Source: Winogradskyella psychrotolerans
GTDB taxonomy: Bacteria > Bacteroidota > Bacteroidia > Flavobacteriales > Flavobacteriaceae
DNA length: 64,000 bases
Assembly (NCBI RefSeq): GCF_018860565.1
Contig: NZ_JAHKPS010000029.1
Location: 1-64,000 of the forward strand
Direction: 5' to 3'
Position numbers and translations under genes: made by a program. Shown here one piece after another: positions 44,946-52,966 of this stretch (the stretch's first letter is position 1; each line of letters opens with the position of its first letter). The notes under the pieces are model-generated. The model was not told the DNA's origin, searched no databases, and was given only the letters and a program-made list of their open reading frames with translations.

Positions 44946-46082
44946 ATGATGAAGAACTTAATTTATATAGTGGCTCTACTGCTTACAGTTGGGATGTTTC
45001 AGTCGTGTTCCGATGATGATTATCCTGTGCCACCAGCAAGTACAGTACCTGAGTATAGTTATACCATAGATAACGACGAGTTTGCTCCTGCAACCGTAAC
45101 GTTTACCAATAATTCTATCGTACCAGAAACCGTAGGTTCTGTAACCTATTATTGGAATTTTGGTGATGGACAATCCACTTCAGAAGAAAATCCAACACAT
45201 CTATATACAGCGCCAGGAGCTTATAATGTGAATTTAGTTGTTGCAACTTCTGAATCCTTAGAAATAAACGAAATCACAAAAACCATTGTTATCAGAGACC
45301 CAAGTGCAACAGGAGTGCCTATTTATTTTACAGATGGAGCTCAAGTTTATGAAGGTTTAATTAATTCGCAAGCACCAATTTTTACACCTTTAAGTGGAGT
45401 TGCGGCGCAATCGTCTTATGGGATGGTAATGGATAAAGTAAATCATAAGCTTTATATAAGTGATTATGGAGCAGATAAAATTTACAGATCTAATTTAGAT
45501 GGTAGCGATTTCGAAGAGTTTAGAGTCGGAGTTGATTCACCAAATGGAATGGCGATTGATTACCAAGACAACCAATTATATTGGGATACTAGCTCCGGAA
45601 TTCAAAGAGGTAATATTGATGATTCTGATGTGAATCAGGTTGAAGATTTTGTTACAGGACAAACTAATGATCCCGATGGGCTTTCTATAGATTTAGTGAA
45701 TAGAAAACTGTATTGGATTAACTACAATGGAGGTGTTTGGGTTAAGAATTTAGATGGTACAGGAGAGGCTGAATTAATACCAGCGATAGAAGGAGGAAGT
45801 ATTTTAGTTGTTGGTGATAAAATTTTCTATGATGAATATGTTGCTTCTGGTGACATTAGATTAAAATCAGCAAATTTAGATGGTACTGGAATTTCAACTT
45901 TAGCAGTTAATATTGGTCGCGTTGTTTACGGAATTGGTTACGATGCCAATGACAATAAAATTTATTGGGGAGATCGTGCTACAGATGTCATGATGCGTGC
46001 TAATTTAGATGGTTCTAGTCCTGAAGCATGGTTTACACATTCAGCTGATACTAGAGGCATTGTTATAGGAGAATTGGAGTGA
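44946..46082 (+). CDS. Surface lipoprotein with one PKD domain and a YWTD beta-propeller
   Basis: A 378-residue paralogue of the preceding gene with one PKD domain (TYYWNFGDGQSTSEENPTH, residues about 35-120) instead of two. It has the same YWTD propeller (LYISDYGADKIYRSNLDGS, LYWDTSSGIQRGNIDDS, IYWGDRATDVMMRANLDGS). The lipobox is MFQSC (Cys21), followed by Ser-Asp-Asp-Asp. It lies 9 bases after its paralogue and 1 base before the cyanophycinase gene, so it is part of the same transcript. Likely a binding component. Confidence 0.85.
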   Translation: MMKNLIYIVALLLTVGMFQSCSDDDYPVPPASTVPEYSYTIDNDEFAPATVTFTNNSIVPETVGSVTYYWNFGDGQSTSEENPTHLYTAPGAYNVNLVVATSESLEINEITKTIVIRDPSATGVPIYFTDGAQVYEGLINSQAPIFTPLSGVAAQSSYGMVMDKVNHKLYISDYGADKIYRSNLDGSDFEEFRVGVDSPNGMAIDYQDNQLYWDTSSGIQRGNIDDSDVNQVEDFVTGQTNDPDGLSIDLVNRKLYWINYNGGVWVKNLDGTGEAELIPAIEGGSILVVGDKIFYDEYVASGDIRLKSANLDGTGISTLAVNIGRVVYGIGYDANDNKIYWGDRATDVMMRANLDGSSPEAWFTHSADTRGIVIGELE

Positions 46083-46083
46083 T

Positions 46084-46929
46084 ATGATGTTAAAAAGAAT
46101 AGTATTGCTTAGTCTATTTTTAGGGTTTACAATTCAAAGTTGTGCTCAAAATTTAGATGCAAAAGGAAAGTTATTTATCATAGGTGGTGGTTCAAGACCA
46201 GCATCTATGGTAGATCGTATTGTTAAAGAATCAGGAATAGATAAAGAAGGCTACGGTATTGTGTTACCAATGTCTAGTTCTATACCAGATTCTTCAGCAT
46301 ATTATGCAACTAATCAATTTTATAAGTTAGGAGTTCATAATGTTTATGGTTTAAATTTTGTTAAAGACGAAGTGTTAACCGTTTCAAAATTAGATTCCAT
46401 CCGAAACGCAAAATTGATTTATATTTCTGGGGGCGATCAAAATAAATTTATGGATATCGTTCAAGGTACAGAAATTGAAGTTTTAATTCACGAAGCTTAT
46501 GAAAACGGATCTCTAATTGCTGGTACAAGTGCAGGAGCTGCCGTCATGAGTGAAATGATGATTACAGGAAGCGAGCTTAAACATCCAGATTACTCTTCTA
46601 CCTTTAGAAATATTGAATCTGAGAATATCGAAATAAAATCAGGATTAGGATTAATAACCAACATTATTGTCGATCAGCATTTTGTAAAACGAAGTCGATA
46701 TAATCGTTTATTAAGTGCGGTGATTGAATATCCAGAAATAGCCGGAATTGGTATTGATGAATCCACAGCAATTTTAATATCTGGAAAAACGATAGAAGTG
46801 GTTGGTGAATCTCAGGTCGTCGTTTTTACAAATCCAGATAAATCAAAAACCACATTTAATGATAAACTTGGAGCTCATGGCCTTATAATGAACTTATATT
46901 TGCCAGGAGAAACTTTCAAAATAGATTAA
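46084..46929 (+). CDS. Cyanophycinase (peptidase family S51), probable lipoprotein
   Basis: A 281-residue enzyme. Cyanophycinases release beta-Asp-Arg dipeptides from cyanophycin. Key motifs are FIIGGGSRP (31-39), ISGGDQNK (115-122), and nucleophile Ser149 in AGTSAGAA. The arginine-binding segment VDQHFVKRSRYNRLL and GIGIDESTAI are also present. This motif set fits cyanophycinase and differs from dipeptidase E. The N-terminal signal ends SC-AQ: Cys20 may be lipidated, or cleavage may follow AQ. It starts 1 base after the propeller gene. Substrate assignment is by family; other beta-aspartyl isopeptides are possible. Confidence 0.87.
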   Translation: MMLKRIVLLSLFLGFTIQSCAQNLDAKGKLFIIGGGSRPASMVDRIVKESGIDKEGYGIVLPMSSSIPDSSAYYATNQFYKLGVHNVYGLNFVKDEVLTVSKLDSIRNAKLIYISGGDQNKFMDIVQGTEIEVLIHEAYENGSLIAGTSAGAAVMSEMMITGSELKHPDYSSTFRNIESENIEIKSGLGLITNIIVDQHFVKRSRYNRLLSAVIEYPEIAGIGIDESTAILISGKTIEVVGESQVVVFTNPDKSKTTFNDKLGAHGLIMNLYLPGETFKID

Positions 46930-47150
46930 AGTAAGGGTTTCCTAATAGTTCGATTAGTACGTACAAGACATATTAACAACCTTAAGATTTCTTAGAAAGG
47001 ATTGTCTTTTTGAGAATAAGCGAAGTATAAAATAATGTTTGTGTTCTATAATCTTCACCGTTCAGATTGTCCCCTTGAGGGGACTTTAGGGGTGTTTCTT
47101 TTTAGGATCTTGATTAAGAAAAATTAAAGACTATTTAAAACAAATTAAAA
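46930..47150 (+). other. 221-base spacer with a repeat unit
   Basis: It separates the cyanophycinase from the M20 gene within the locus. It contains one copy of the intergenic repeat (47067-47100) and a short hairpin, GTCCCC / GGGGAC. I see no coding sequence. No clear TTG / TAnnTTTG box precedes the M20 gene, so it may be read from upstream. Confidence 0.5.
47067..47100. repeat. Second copy of the GTCCCCTTGAGGGGAC-type intergenic repeat
   Basis: Reads TTGTCCCCTTGAGGGG, then ACTTTAGGGGTGTTTC, the complement of the left arm of the element at 31875-31907 with only a few differences. It forms a 6-base stem with a TTGA loop. It lies between two cooperating genes of the same strand. Confidence 0.75.
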
Positions 47151-48467
47151 ATGATTTCAAATATTAAAAATTCACTTTTTATTGCTGTCTTATGCGTTTC
47201 GCTTTTAGGTTTTTCTCAAAATAACAGAAAAGAAAAAAGCATAATAAAAGCGGTAGATAAGCATACAGAAAATGCTATTGACTTGATTAAAGAATCAGTC
47301 AACATCAATAGCGGCACCATGAATTTTGAAGGTGTAAAAGAAGTGGGAAAACTCTATCAAAAGGAATTAGATAAATTAGGGTTTAAAACCGAATTGACTA
47401 ATGGTGATGCTTATGGTAGAGCAGGACATTTAATTGCAACAAGAAAAGGAAAAAAAGGCCCAAAATTTTTAATGATAGGTCATTTAGATACTGTTTTTGA
47501 ATTAGATAGTCCTTTTCAAGACTACACTATGCTTAACGATTCTATCATGAAAGGACCAGGCGTTGCCGATATGAAAGGTGGTGACGTTATCATCATTTTA
47601 GCCATGCAAGCTTTACACGATGCTGGACTTTTAGATGATATGTCTATAGAAATTGTAATGACAGGCGACGAAGAAAAGAGTGGGGACCCTTTAGAATTGT
47701 CTAAAAAAGCTTTAATCGATGCCGCAAAACGCGCAGATATTGCTTTAGGCTTTGAAAATGGAGATAATAACCCAAAGACAATAGTGGTTTCAAGAAGGGG
47801 GTCTGCAGATTGGCAACTCAAAGTAACAGGAAACCCTGCGCATTCTTCTCAAATTTTCACAGAAGAAATTGGAGCAGGAGCCATTTATGAAACGTCTAGG
47901 ATTTTAAATGAATTTTACGTTCAGTTAGCCAAAGAAAAAGATTTAACCTTCAACCCAGGATTCATTATTGGAGGTACAGCATTACAACCCGATGAAGATG
48001 GAACAGGTGGACATGCTTTTGGAAAATCTAATGTAGTATCTCAAGAGGCTATTGTTCGTGGAGACTTAAGAGCCGTGTCATTAGATCAACTGATTAAAGC
48101 TAAAGCCACAATGAAAAAGATAGTTTCTGAAAATTACCCAAAAACGAAGGCCGAATTAACATTTTCAGCAGGTGCATATCCACCATTAACCAAAACAGAT
48201 GGAAATGTGAAGTTGTTAGAATATTATAATACCGTAAGTAAAGATTTAGGTTTTGGATCTGTCACAGCTGTAAATCCAAGAAATGCTGGTGCTGCAGATA
48301 TTTCGTTTACTTCAGAATATGTAGATATGGCAATTGATGGTTTAGGGCTTACAGGAGGTGGAGACGACCACACAATTAATGAAACCGGAGATTTAAATAC
48401 GGTAGCAACACAAGCAAAAATAACCGCAGTTTTGATGTACAGGTTAGTGAATTCTAAATTGAAATAG
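47151..48467 (+). CDS. Secreted M20-family metallopeptidase (glutamate carboxypeptidase-like)
   Basis: A 438-residue zinc peptidase with a signal peptide ending FSQ (residue 23). The di-zinc motif set is complete: GHLDTVF (H111, D113), VADMKGG (D140), GDEEKSG (catalytic E174 and metal E175), then GNPAHSSQ and a C-terminal GGDDHTINE His. M20 enzymes of this type remove C-terminal acidic residues or split dipeptides. In this locus it is a candidate for cleaving Asp-Arg dipeptides in the periplasm. The neighbourhood supports that; the sequence does not prove it. Confidence 0.88.
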   Translation: MISNIKNSLFIAVLCVSLLGFSQNNRKEKSIIKAVDKHTENAIDLIKESVNINSGTMNFEGVKEVGKLYQKELDKLGFKTELTNGDAYGRAGHLIATRKGKKGPKFLMIGHLDTVFELDSPFQDYTMLNDSIMKGPGVADMKGGDVIIILAMQALHDAGLLDDMSIEIVMTGDEEKSGDPLELSKKALIDAAKRADIALGFENGDNNPKTIVVSRRGSADWQLKVTGNPAHSSQIFTEEIGAGAIYETSRILNEFYVQLAKEKDLTFNPGFIIGGTALQPDEDGTGGHAFGKSNVVSQEAIVRGDLRAVSLDQLIKAKATMKKIVSENYPKTKAELTFSAGAYPPLTKTDGNVKLLEYYNTVSKDLGFGSVTAVNPRNAGAADISFTSEYVDMAIDGLGLTGGGDDHTINETGDLNTVATQAKITAVLMYRLVNSKLK

Positions 48468-48537
48468 GTATTAGGCATGAGGCATTAAGGATTAGGTTGA
48501 AAGCATTCATTTTAAGAAGAATATTAAATAAGAACAC

Positions 48538-49827
48538 ATGAAAAAAATTACCCTATTATGTTTGTTGAGTTTACAAATTGGATTTGCTCAAGATTATACA
48601 GAATATCATACAGGAAGTAATACAGATGCTATTACTAATCATGAAGCTGGAGTTTGTTTAATGGGTGGAGCAACGGAACAAGAAGATGCTATGATTTGGT
48701 TTTTAAATAAAGCAGACGGAGGAGATGTTGTAGTGCTTAGAGCATCAGGAAGCGATGGTTATAACGATTATTTTTATACGGATTTAGCCTCAGATTTAAG
48801 TTCGCCAATTAATTCTGTAACCACATTTGTTATCAATAACGTTGCTGGCGCTACAGATTCTTATGTGTTACAAAAAGTAGCTGATGCAGAAGCCATTTGG
48901 TTTGCTGGTGGAGATCAATACGATTATGTCAGTTATTTTAAGGATAATGCTATGGAAGATGCACTAAATACCTTTGTGAATACCAAACAAGGAGTCATTG
49001 GTGGTACTAGTGCTGGTTTGGCTATTTTAGGAGGTCATTATTTTTCTGCACAATATGGAACCTTGTCTAGTGAAGTCGCTTTAAGTAATCCATACCATCC
49101 AAGAGTCGCTATTGGTGAAAATGATTTTTTAGATATACCAAATTTGAATAACCTGATTACAGATTCGCATTACGACAGCCCAGACCGAAGAGCAAGACAT
49201 AGTGTAATGTTGGCCAGAATTGCAACAGATAATGGTACACGTTCTTTTGGAATAGGCTGTAATGAATATACCGCAGTGTGTGTTGAACCAGATGGTAAAG
49301 CGTATGTGTATGGAGAGTATCCTGCTTACGATGAGTATGTTTATTTTTTACAAGCCAATTGTACCACAGATTTTGAGCCAGAAACTTGCGTGTCGGGTTC
49401 TCCTTTAACGTGGAATAGAGGAGCAGAAGCCATCAAAGTTTACAAAGTCCCAGGAACAGAAACAGGCGTGAATTATTTTGATCTCTCAGATTGGGAAACA
49501 GGCAGTGGAGGAGAATGGAGAAATTGGTCTATAGATAATGGTGTCTTTACATCAGTAGCAGGTACTAACCCACAATGTTCTTTATCTGTTTCAGAATTTG
49601 AAATGGCAAAAATTAAAGTGTATCCTAATCCGTTTGTAGATACCATTCAAATAGAATCTGATGTGGTATTAAAATCAGTTCAACTTATTGATATTTTAGG
49701 AAAAGCAATTCCCGTAAAATTACAGTCCGATATGACTATTAATGTGACATCATTAAGTTCTGGAATTTATTTTATGCAATTGAAAAGTGATTCTGCTACT
49801 CAAGTTGTAAGACTTGTGAAGAAATAG
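48538..49827 (+). CDS. Secreted cyanophycinase-like S51 protein with T9SS type A sorting domain
   Basis: A 429-residue exported protein with a signal peptide ending IGFAQ. The S51 domain (about 25-290) has CLMGGATEQED, WFAGGDQYDY and nucleophile Ser158 in IGGTSAGLA. The counterpart of the binding segment is ITDSHYDSPDRRARHSVML, more diverged than in the first S51 enzyme. Residues about 355-429 form a type A sorting domain: KVYPNPFVDTIQIES, LIDILGKAI and terminal GIYFMQLKSD then QVVRLVKK. That tail sends the enzyme through T9SS to the surface or outside. It is the presumed extracellular polymer-cutting enzyme. Confidence 0.87.
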   Translation: MKKITLLCLLSLQIGFAQDYTEYHTGSNTDAITNHEAGVCLMGGATEQEDAMIWFLNKADGGDVVVLRASGSDGYNDYFYTDLASDLSSPINSVTTFVINNVAGATDSYVLQKVADAEAIWFAGGDQYDYVSYFKDNAMEDALNTFVNTKQGVIGGTSAGLAILGGHYFSAQYGTLSSEVALSNPYHPRVAIGENDFLDIPNLNNLITDSHYDSPDRRARHSVMLARIATDNGTRSFGIGCNEYTAVCVEPDGKAYVYGEYPAYDEYVYFLQANCTTDFEPETCVSGSPLTWNRGAEAIKVYKVPGTETGVNYFDLSDWETGSGGEWRNWSIDNGVFTSVAGTNPQCSLSVSEFEMAKIKVYPNPFVDTIQIESDVVLKSVQLIDILGKAIPVKLQSDMTINVTSLSSGIYFMQLKSDSATQVVRLVKK

Positions 49828-49851
49828 AACGGTTGTATTGATTTTGAAACA

Positions 49852-50454
49852 ATGGACTTATTTAATTCTGAAATAGATGCTAATCTTTTACCATTTGATG
49901 GAGAAGTCAATTATTACGGCTCCATAATGACTGTTGAAAAAGCACAAGAATATTACGAAAAATTATTTCAATATATTGATTGGGAGAATGATAAAGCCAT
50001 CATTTTTGGAAAACTAATTATTACGAAACGAAAAGTAGCGTGGTATGGAGATCAACCATTTAGTTATACCTATTCTAAAACTACAAAATCGGCATTACCT
50101 TGGAATAAAGAGCTCTTAGAACTCAAGAAAATGGTAGAAGCCAAAACAGGAGAAACTTTTAATTCATGCTTACTTAATTTGTACCACAGTGGAGAAGAAG
50201 GTATGGCTTGGCATAGTGATGGAGAAAAGGATTTAAAAAAGAATGGAGCCATTGCATCTTTAAGTTTTGGTGCAGAACGTCATTTTTTATTTAAACATAA
50301 AGCGACTAAGCAAAACGTTTCTGTTCAGTTAGAAAAAGGCAGTTTGTTGGTAATGAAAGGATCTACTCAAACCCATTGGTTACATCGCTTACCTCCAACT
50401 AAAAAAGTAAAAACACCAAGGATTAATTTAACGTTTAGAACTATAGAATATTAA
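49852..50454 (+). CDS. AlkB-like alpha-ketoglutarate-dependent dioxygenase
   Basis: A 200-residue non-haem iron enzyme of the AlkB family, which demethylates alkylated bases in DNA or RNA. The iron ligands are H121 and D123 (AWHSDGE) with a later His (H175 or H178, THWLHRL), and the ketoglutarate site is RINLTFR at 190-196. It follows the S51 gene by 24 bases on the same strand, but its function is unrelated to that locus. Its stop codon touches the stop codon of the convergent waaA gene, leaving no spacer. Confidence 0.9.
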   Translation: MDLFNSEIDANLLPFDGEVNYYGSIMTVEKAQEYYEKLFQYIDWENDKAIIFGKLIITKRKVAWYGDQPFSYTYSKTTKSALPWNKELLELKKMVEAKTGETFNSCLLNLYHSGEEGMAWHSDGEKDLKKNGAIASLSFGAERHFLFKHKATKQNVSVQLEKGSLLVMKGSTQTHWLHRLPPTKKVKTPRINLTFRTIEY

Positions 50455-51693
50455 TTAAGATTCTAAATAAGCCATAATTTTTAAAACAGCGCCAGTATTA
50501 GAGTCTATAAAAGATTTAGTAATATTACCTTGCTTTTTTCTCAATACATCATCAGTAATTAAAGCGCTTAAAGAAGCGTTGAAGGCTGAAGAACTCGCTA
50601 AACTAGTAACTCCTCCTAAATTAATAAGTTCTTTAGCTTCAGGAAACTTGTTGTAGTTCTTTCCAATAAGAATTGGAATGCCAAAAACAGCAGGTTCTAG
50701 TATATTATGCAAACCAGTTGTTCCTGCGCCTCCACCAACATAAGCCATATCTGCATAGCTATAAGCTTTGCTTAAATACCCAATGGTGTCTAAAATAAAG
50801 ACTTTATAATGGGCTAAATTTTGATGTTCAGTTAATTCTGAATAACAAATGGTTTTTACGTTTAATTGTGATTTTAAAGAAGCCACATAACTAGGCTTTA
50901 TATTATGTGGAGCAATTACAAACTTTACATCTGCATTAGTATTAGAATTTATGAAATCCATATATAATTTATCATCATCTGGCCAAGAGCTTCCAAAAAC
51001 CACACATAATTTGTCGTTTTTAAATTCTTCAATAAAAGAAACTGTATTGTCAACTTTTAATTGATTTGAAACCCTATCAAATCGTGTGTCGCCAGAAACA
51101 GAAACAGCATTATACCCAATACTATGAAGTAATGTTTTAGAGTTTTCGTCTTGTGTAAAAATATGATTGAACGCAAACAGCGCAGACTTTGCATAACTGC
51201 CATGCCATTTAAAAAAAATGTGATCTTTTCTAAATACAGCAGAAATTAAAATCGCTTTTAGGTCACGTTTTTTAATTTCATGTAAAAAATTAGGCCATAT
51301 TTCATATTTTACAAATAGTGTGTAATCGGGATTTACCAAATCTAAAAAACGTTTGGCATTTGCTTTGGTGTCAAGCGGAAGGTAAACTACAACATCGGCG
51401 ATTTTTGCGTTTTTTCTAACGTCATAACCAGAAGGCGAAAAGAAAGACAATACGACTTTGTAGTCAGGATGCTTAGCTTTTAAAGCTTCAAAAACAGGTA
51501 AGCCTTGTTCATATTCGCCTAAGGACGCACAATGAAACCAAAAGGTTTTGTCTTCTGGAGTAATGGTTTTTTTAAGTCTTGAAAAGGTGTTTTTTCTGCC
51601 AATAACTCCCTGTTTCAATTTAGAATTGAATAATGAAGCAATTGTAATAACAAAATTTGCTAAGTAAATTCCTATGGAATAGAGTCCTTTCAA
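50455..51693 (-). CDS. waaA: 3-deoxy-D-manno-octulosonic acid (Kdo) transferase
   Basis: A 412-residue GT-B glycosyltransferase that adds Kdo to the lipid A precursor at the inner membrane. The N-terminal membrane anchor region is followed by FWFHCASLGEYEQGLPVF (the family's early motif with Glu as catalytic base). SAVFRKDHIFFKWHG comes next, and the donor-binding C-terminal domain has VFGSSWPDDD, YVGGGAGTTGLHNILEP and the final helix. It is monocistronic and opposite alkB, divergent from the DegT gene by about 120 bases. Confidence 0.95.
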   Translation of the reverse strand: MKGLYSIGIYLANFVITIASLFNSKLKQGVIGRKNTFSRLKKTITPEDKTFWFHCASLGEYEQGLPVFEALKAKHPDYKVVLSFFSPSGYDVRKNAKIADVVVYLPLDTKANAKRFLDLVNPDYTLFVKYEIWPNFLHEIKKRDLKAILISAVFRKDHIFFKWHGSYAKSALFAFNHIFTQDENSKTLLHSIGYNAVSVSGDTRFDRVSNQLKVDNTVSFIEEFKNDKLCVVFGSSWPDDDKLYMDFINSNTNADVKFVIAPHNIKPSYVASLKSQLNVKTICYSELTEHQNLAHYKVFILDTIGYLSKAYSYADMAYVGGGAGTTGLHNILEPAVFGIPILIGKNYNKFPEAKELINLGGVTSLASSSAFNASLSALITDDVLRKKQGNITKSFIDSNTGAVLKIMAYLES

Positions 51694-51816
51694 AAAAAAG
51701 ATTTGTGCTAAAATACATTTCTTTCAATTAAAAGCATTGGCTCAGCCATTACAATTTTGTATTTTCGCTTAGAGCCTTTGGCTTTTTTTATTATACACTA
51801 AAATGTAGTCTTTAGA

Positions 51817-52965
51817 ATGAGAAAAATACAAATGGTTGACCTTCAGAGTCAATACGCAAAAATAAAAGATGTTGTAGATCCATCGATAGCAGAAGTGATG
51901 GAAAGTGCTGCATTTATCAATGGACCTAAAGTACATCAATTTCAAAAAAATCTTGAAGATTACTTAGGAGTTAGAAATGTTATTCCTTGTGCCAATGGTA
52001 CAGATGCTTTGCAAATCGCCATGATGGGCTTAGGCTTGCAGCCTGGAGATGAGGTGATAACAGCCGATTTTACGTTCGCAGCCACTGTTGAGGTTATTGC
52101 ATTATTACAATTAACTCCAGTTTTAGTAGATGTGAATCCCGTAACGTTTAATATTGATGTCGCTGCGATTGAAAAAGCAATTACACCAAAAACTAAGGCT
52201 ATTGTGCCAGTTCATTTATTTGGACTTCCGGCAGAAATGGATGCCATTATGGAATTAGCGAAAGCACATAACTTATACGTCATTGAAGATAATGCGCAAG
52301 CTATTGGAGCAAGTTATACACATAGCGATGGTAGTAAAACCAAAGCAGGAACCATAGGGCATGTAGCTTCTACGTCGTTTTTTCCATCTAAAAACTTAGG
52401 TTGTTATGGAGATGGTGGCGCCATTTTTACTAATGATGATGATTTGGCCCATAAAATTAGAGGTATTGTAAATCATGGAATGTACGAACGATATCATCAT
52501 GATGTGGTTGGTGTAAATTCACGTTTAGATTCTATTCAAGCCGCTGTTTTAGATGCTAAATTACCGCATTTAGATAGCTACAATACAGCTAGACGAAACA
52601 CAGCAAGAAAATATAATGAAGCTTTTAAAGATCATCCTAATATTGTAACTCCAACAGGGTTAGAGCATGGAGATAGTAGTGATGATCATGTTTTTCATCA
52701 ATATACACTTAATTTAAAAGGAGTAGATAGAGATGCTCTTGTAGCACACTTACAATCAAAAAATATTCCATGTGGAGTGTATTATCCAATTCCGTTGCAC
52801 AGACAAAAAGCGTATATGGATGAGCGTTATAACGAATCAGATTTTCCAGTTACCAATGCCTTAATCCAATCTGTGATTTCACTTCCAATGCATACAGAAC
52901 TTGATGATGAACAAATTGAATGTATCACAAGTACAGTTTTAAATTTTATACAGACAAATAAATAA
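51817..52965 (+). CDS. DegT/DnrJ/EryC1/StrS-family PLP-dependent sugar aminotransferase
   Basis: A 382-residue enzyme of the sugar-aminotransferase family. VDLQSQYAKIKDVV opens the chain, GTDALQIAMMGLG binds the cofactor phosphate, VIEDNAQAIGASY holds the ring Asp, and K192 in FFPSKNLGCYGDGGA is the Schiff-base lysine. Such enzymes transaminate keto-sugar nucleotides for O-antigen or capsule. It lies 1 base before galE, consistent with surface-polysaccharide precursor synthesis. The exact sugar is unknown. Confidence 0.93.
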   Translation: MRKIQMVDLQSQYAKIKDVVDPSIAEVMESAAFINGPKVHQFQKNLEDYLGVRNVIPCANGTDALQIAMMGLGLQPGDEVITADFTFAATVEVIALLQLTPVLVDVNPVTFNIDVAAIEKAITPKTKAIVPVHLFGLPAEMDAIMELAKAHNLYVIEDNAQAIGASYTHSDGSKTKAGTIGHVASTSFFPSKNLGCYGDGGAIFTNDDDLAHKIRGIVNHGMYERYHHDVVGVNSRLDSIQAAVLDAKLPHLDSYNTARRNTARKYNEAFKDHPNIVTPTGLEHGDSSDDHVFHQYTLNLKGVDRDALVAHLQSKNIPCGVYYPIPLHRQKAYMDERYNESDFPVTNALIQSVISLPMHTELDDEQIECITSTVLNFIQTNK

Positions 52966-52966
52966 T

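Noticed and set aside
51773..51790. Short stem AGCC / GGCT with T-run before the DegT aminotransferase gene
   Set aside because: The stem is only 4 bases. It looks like a terminator but is too weak, and no upstream plus-strand gene needs one there.
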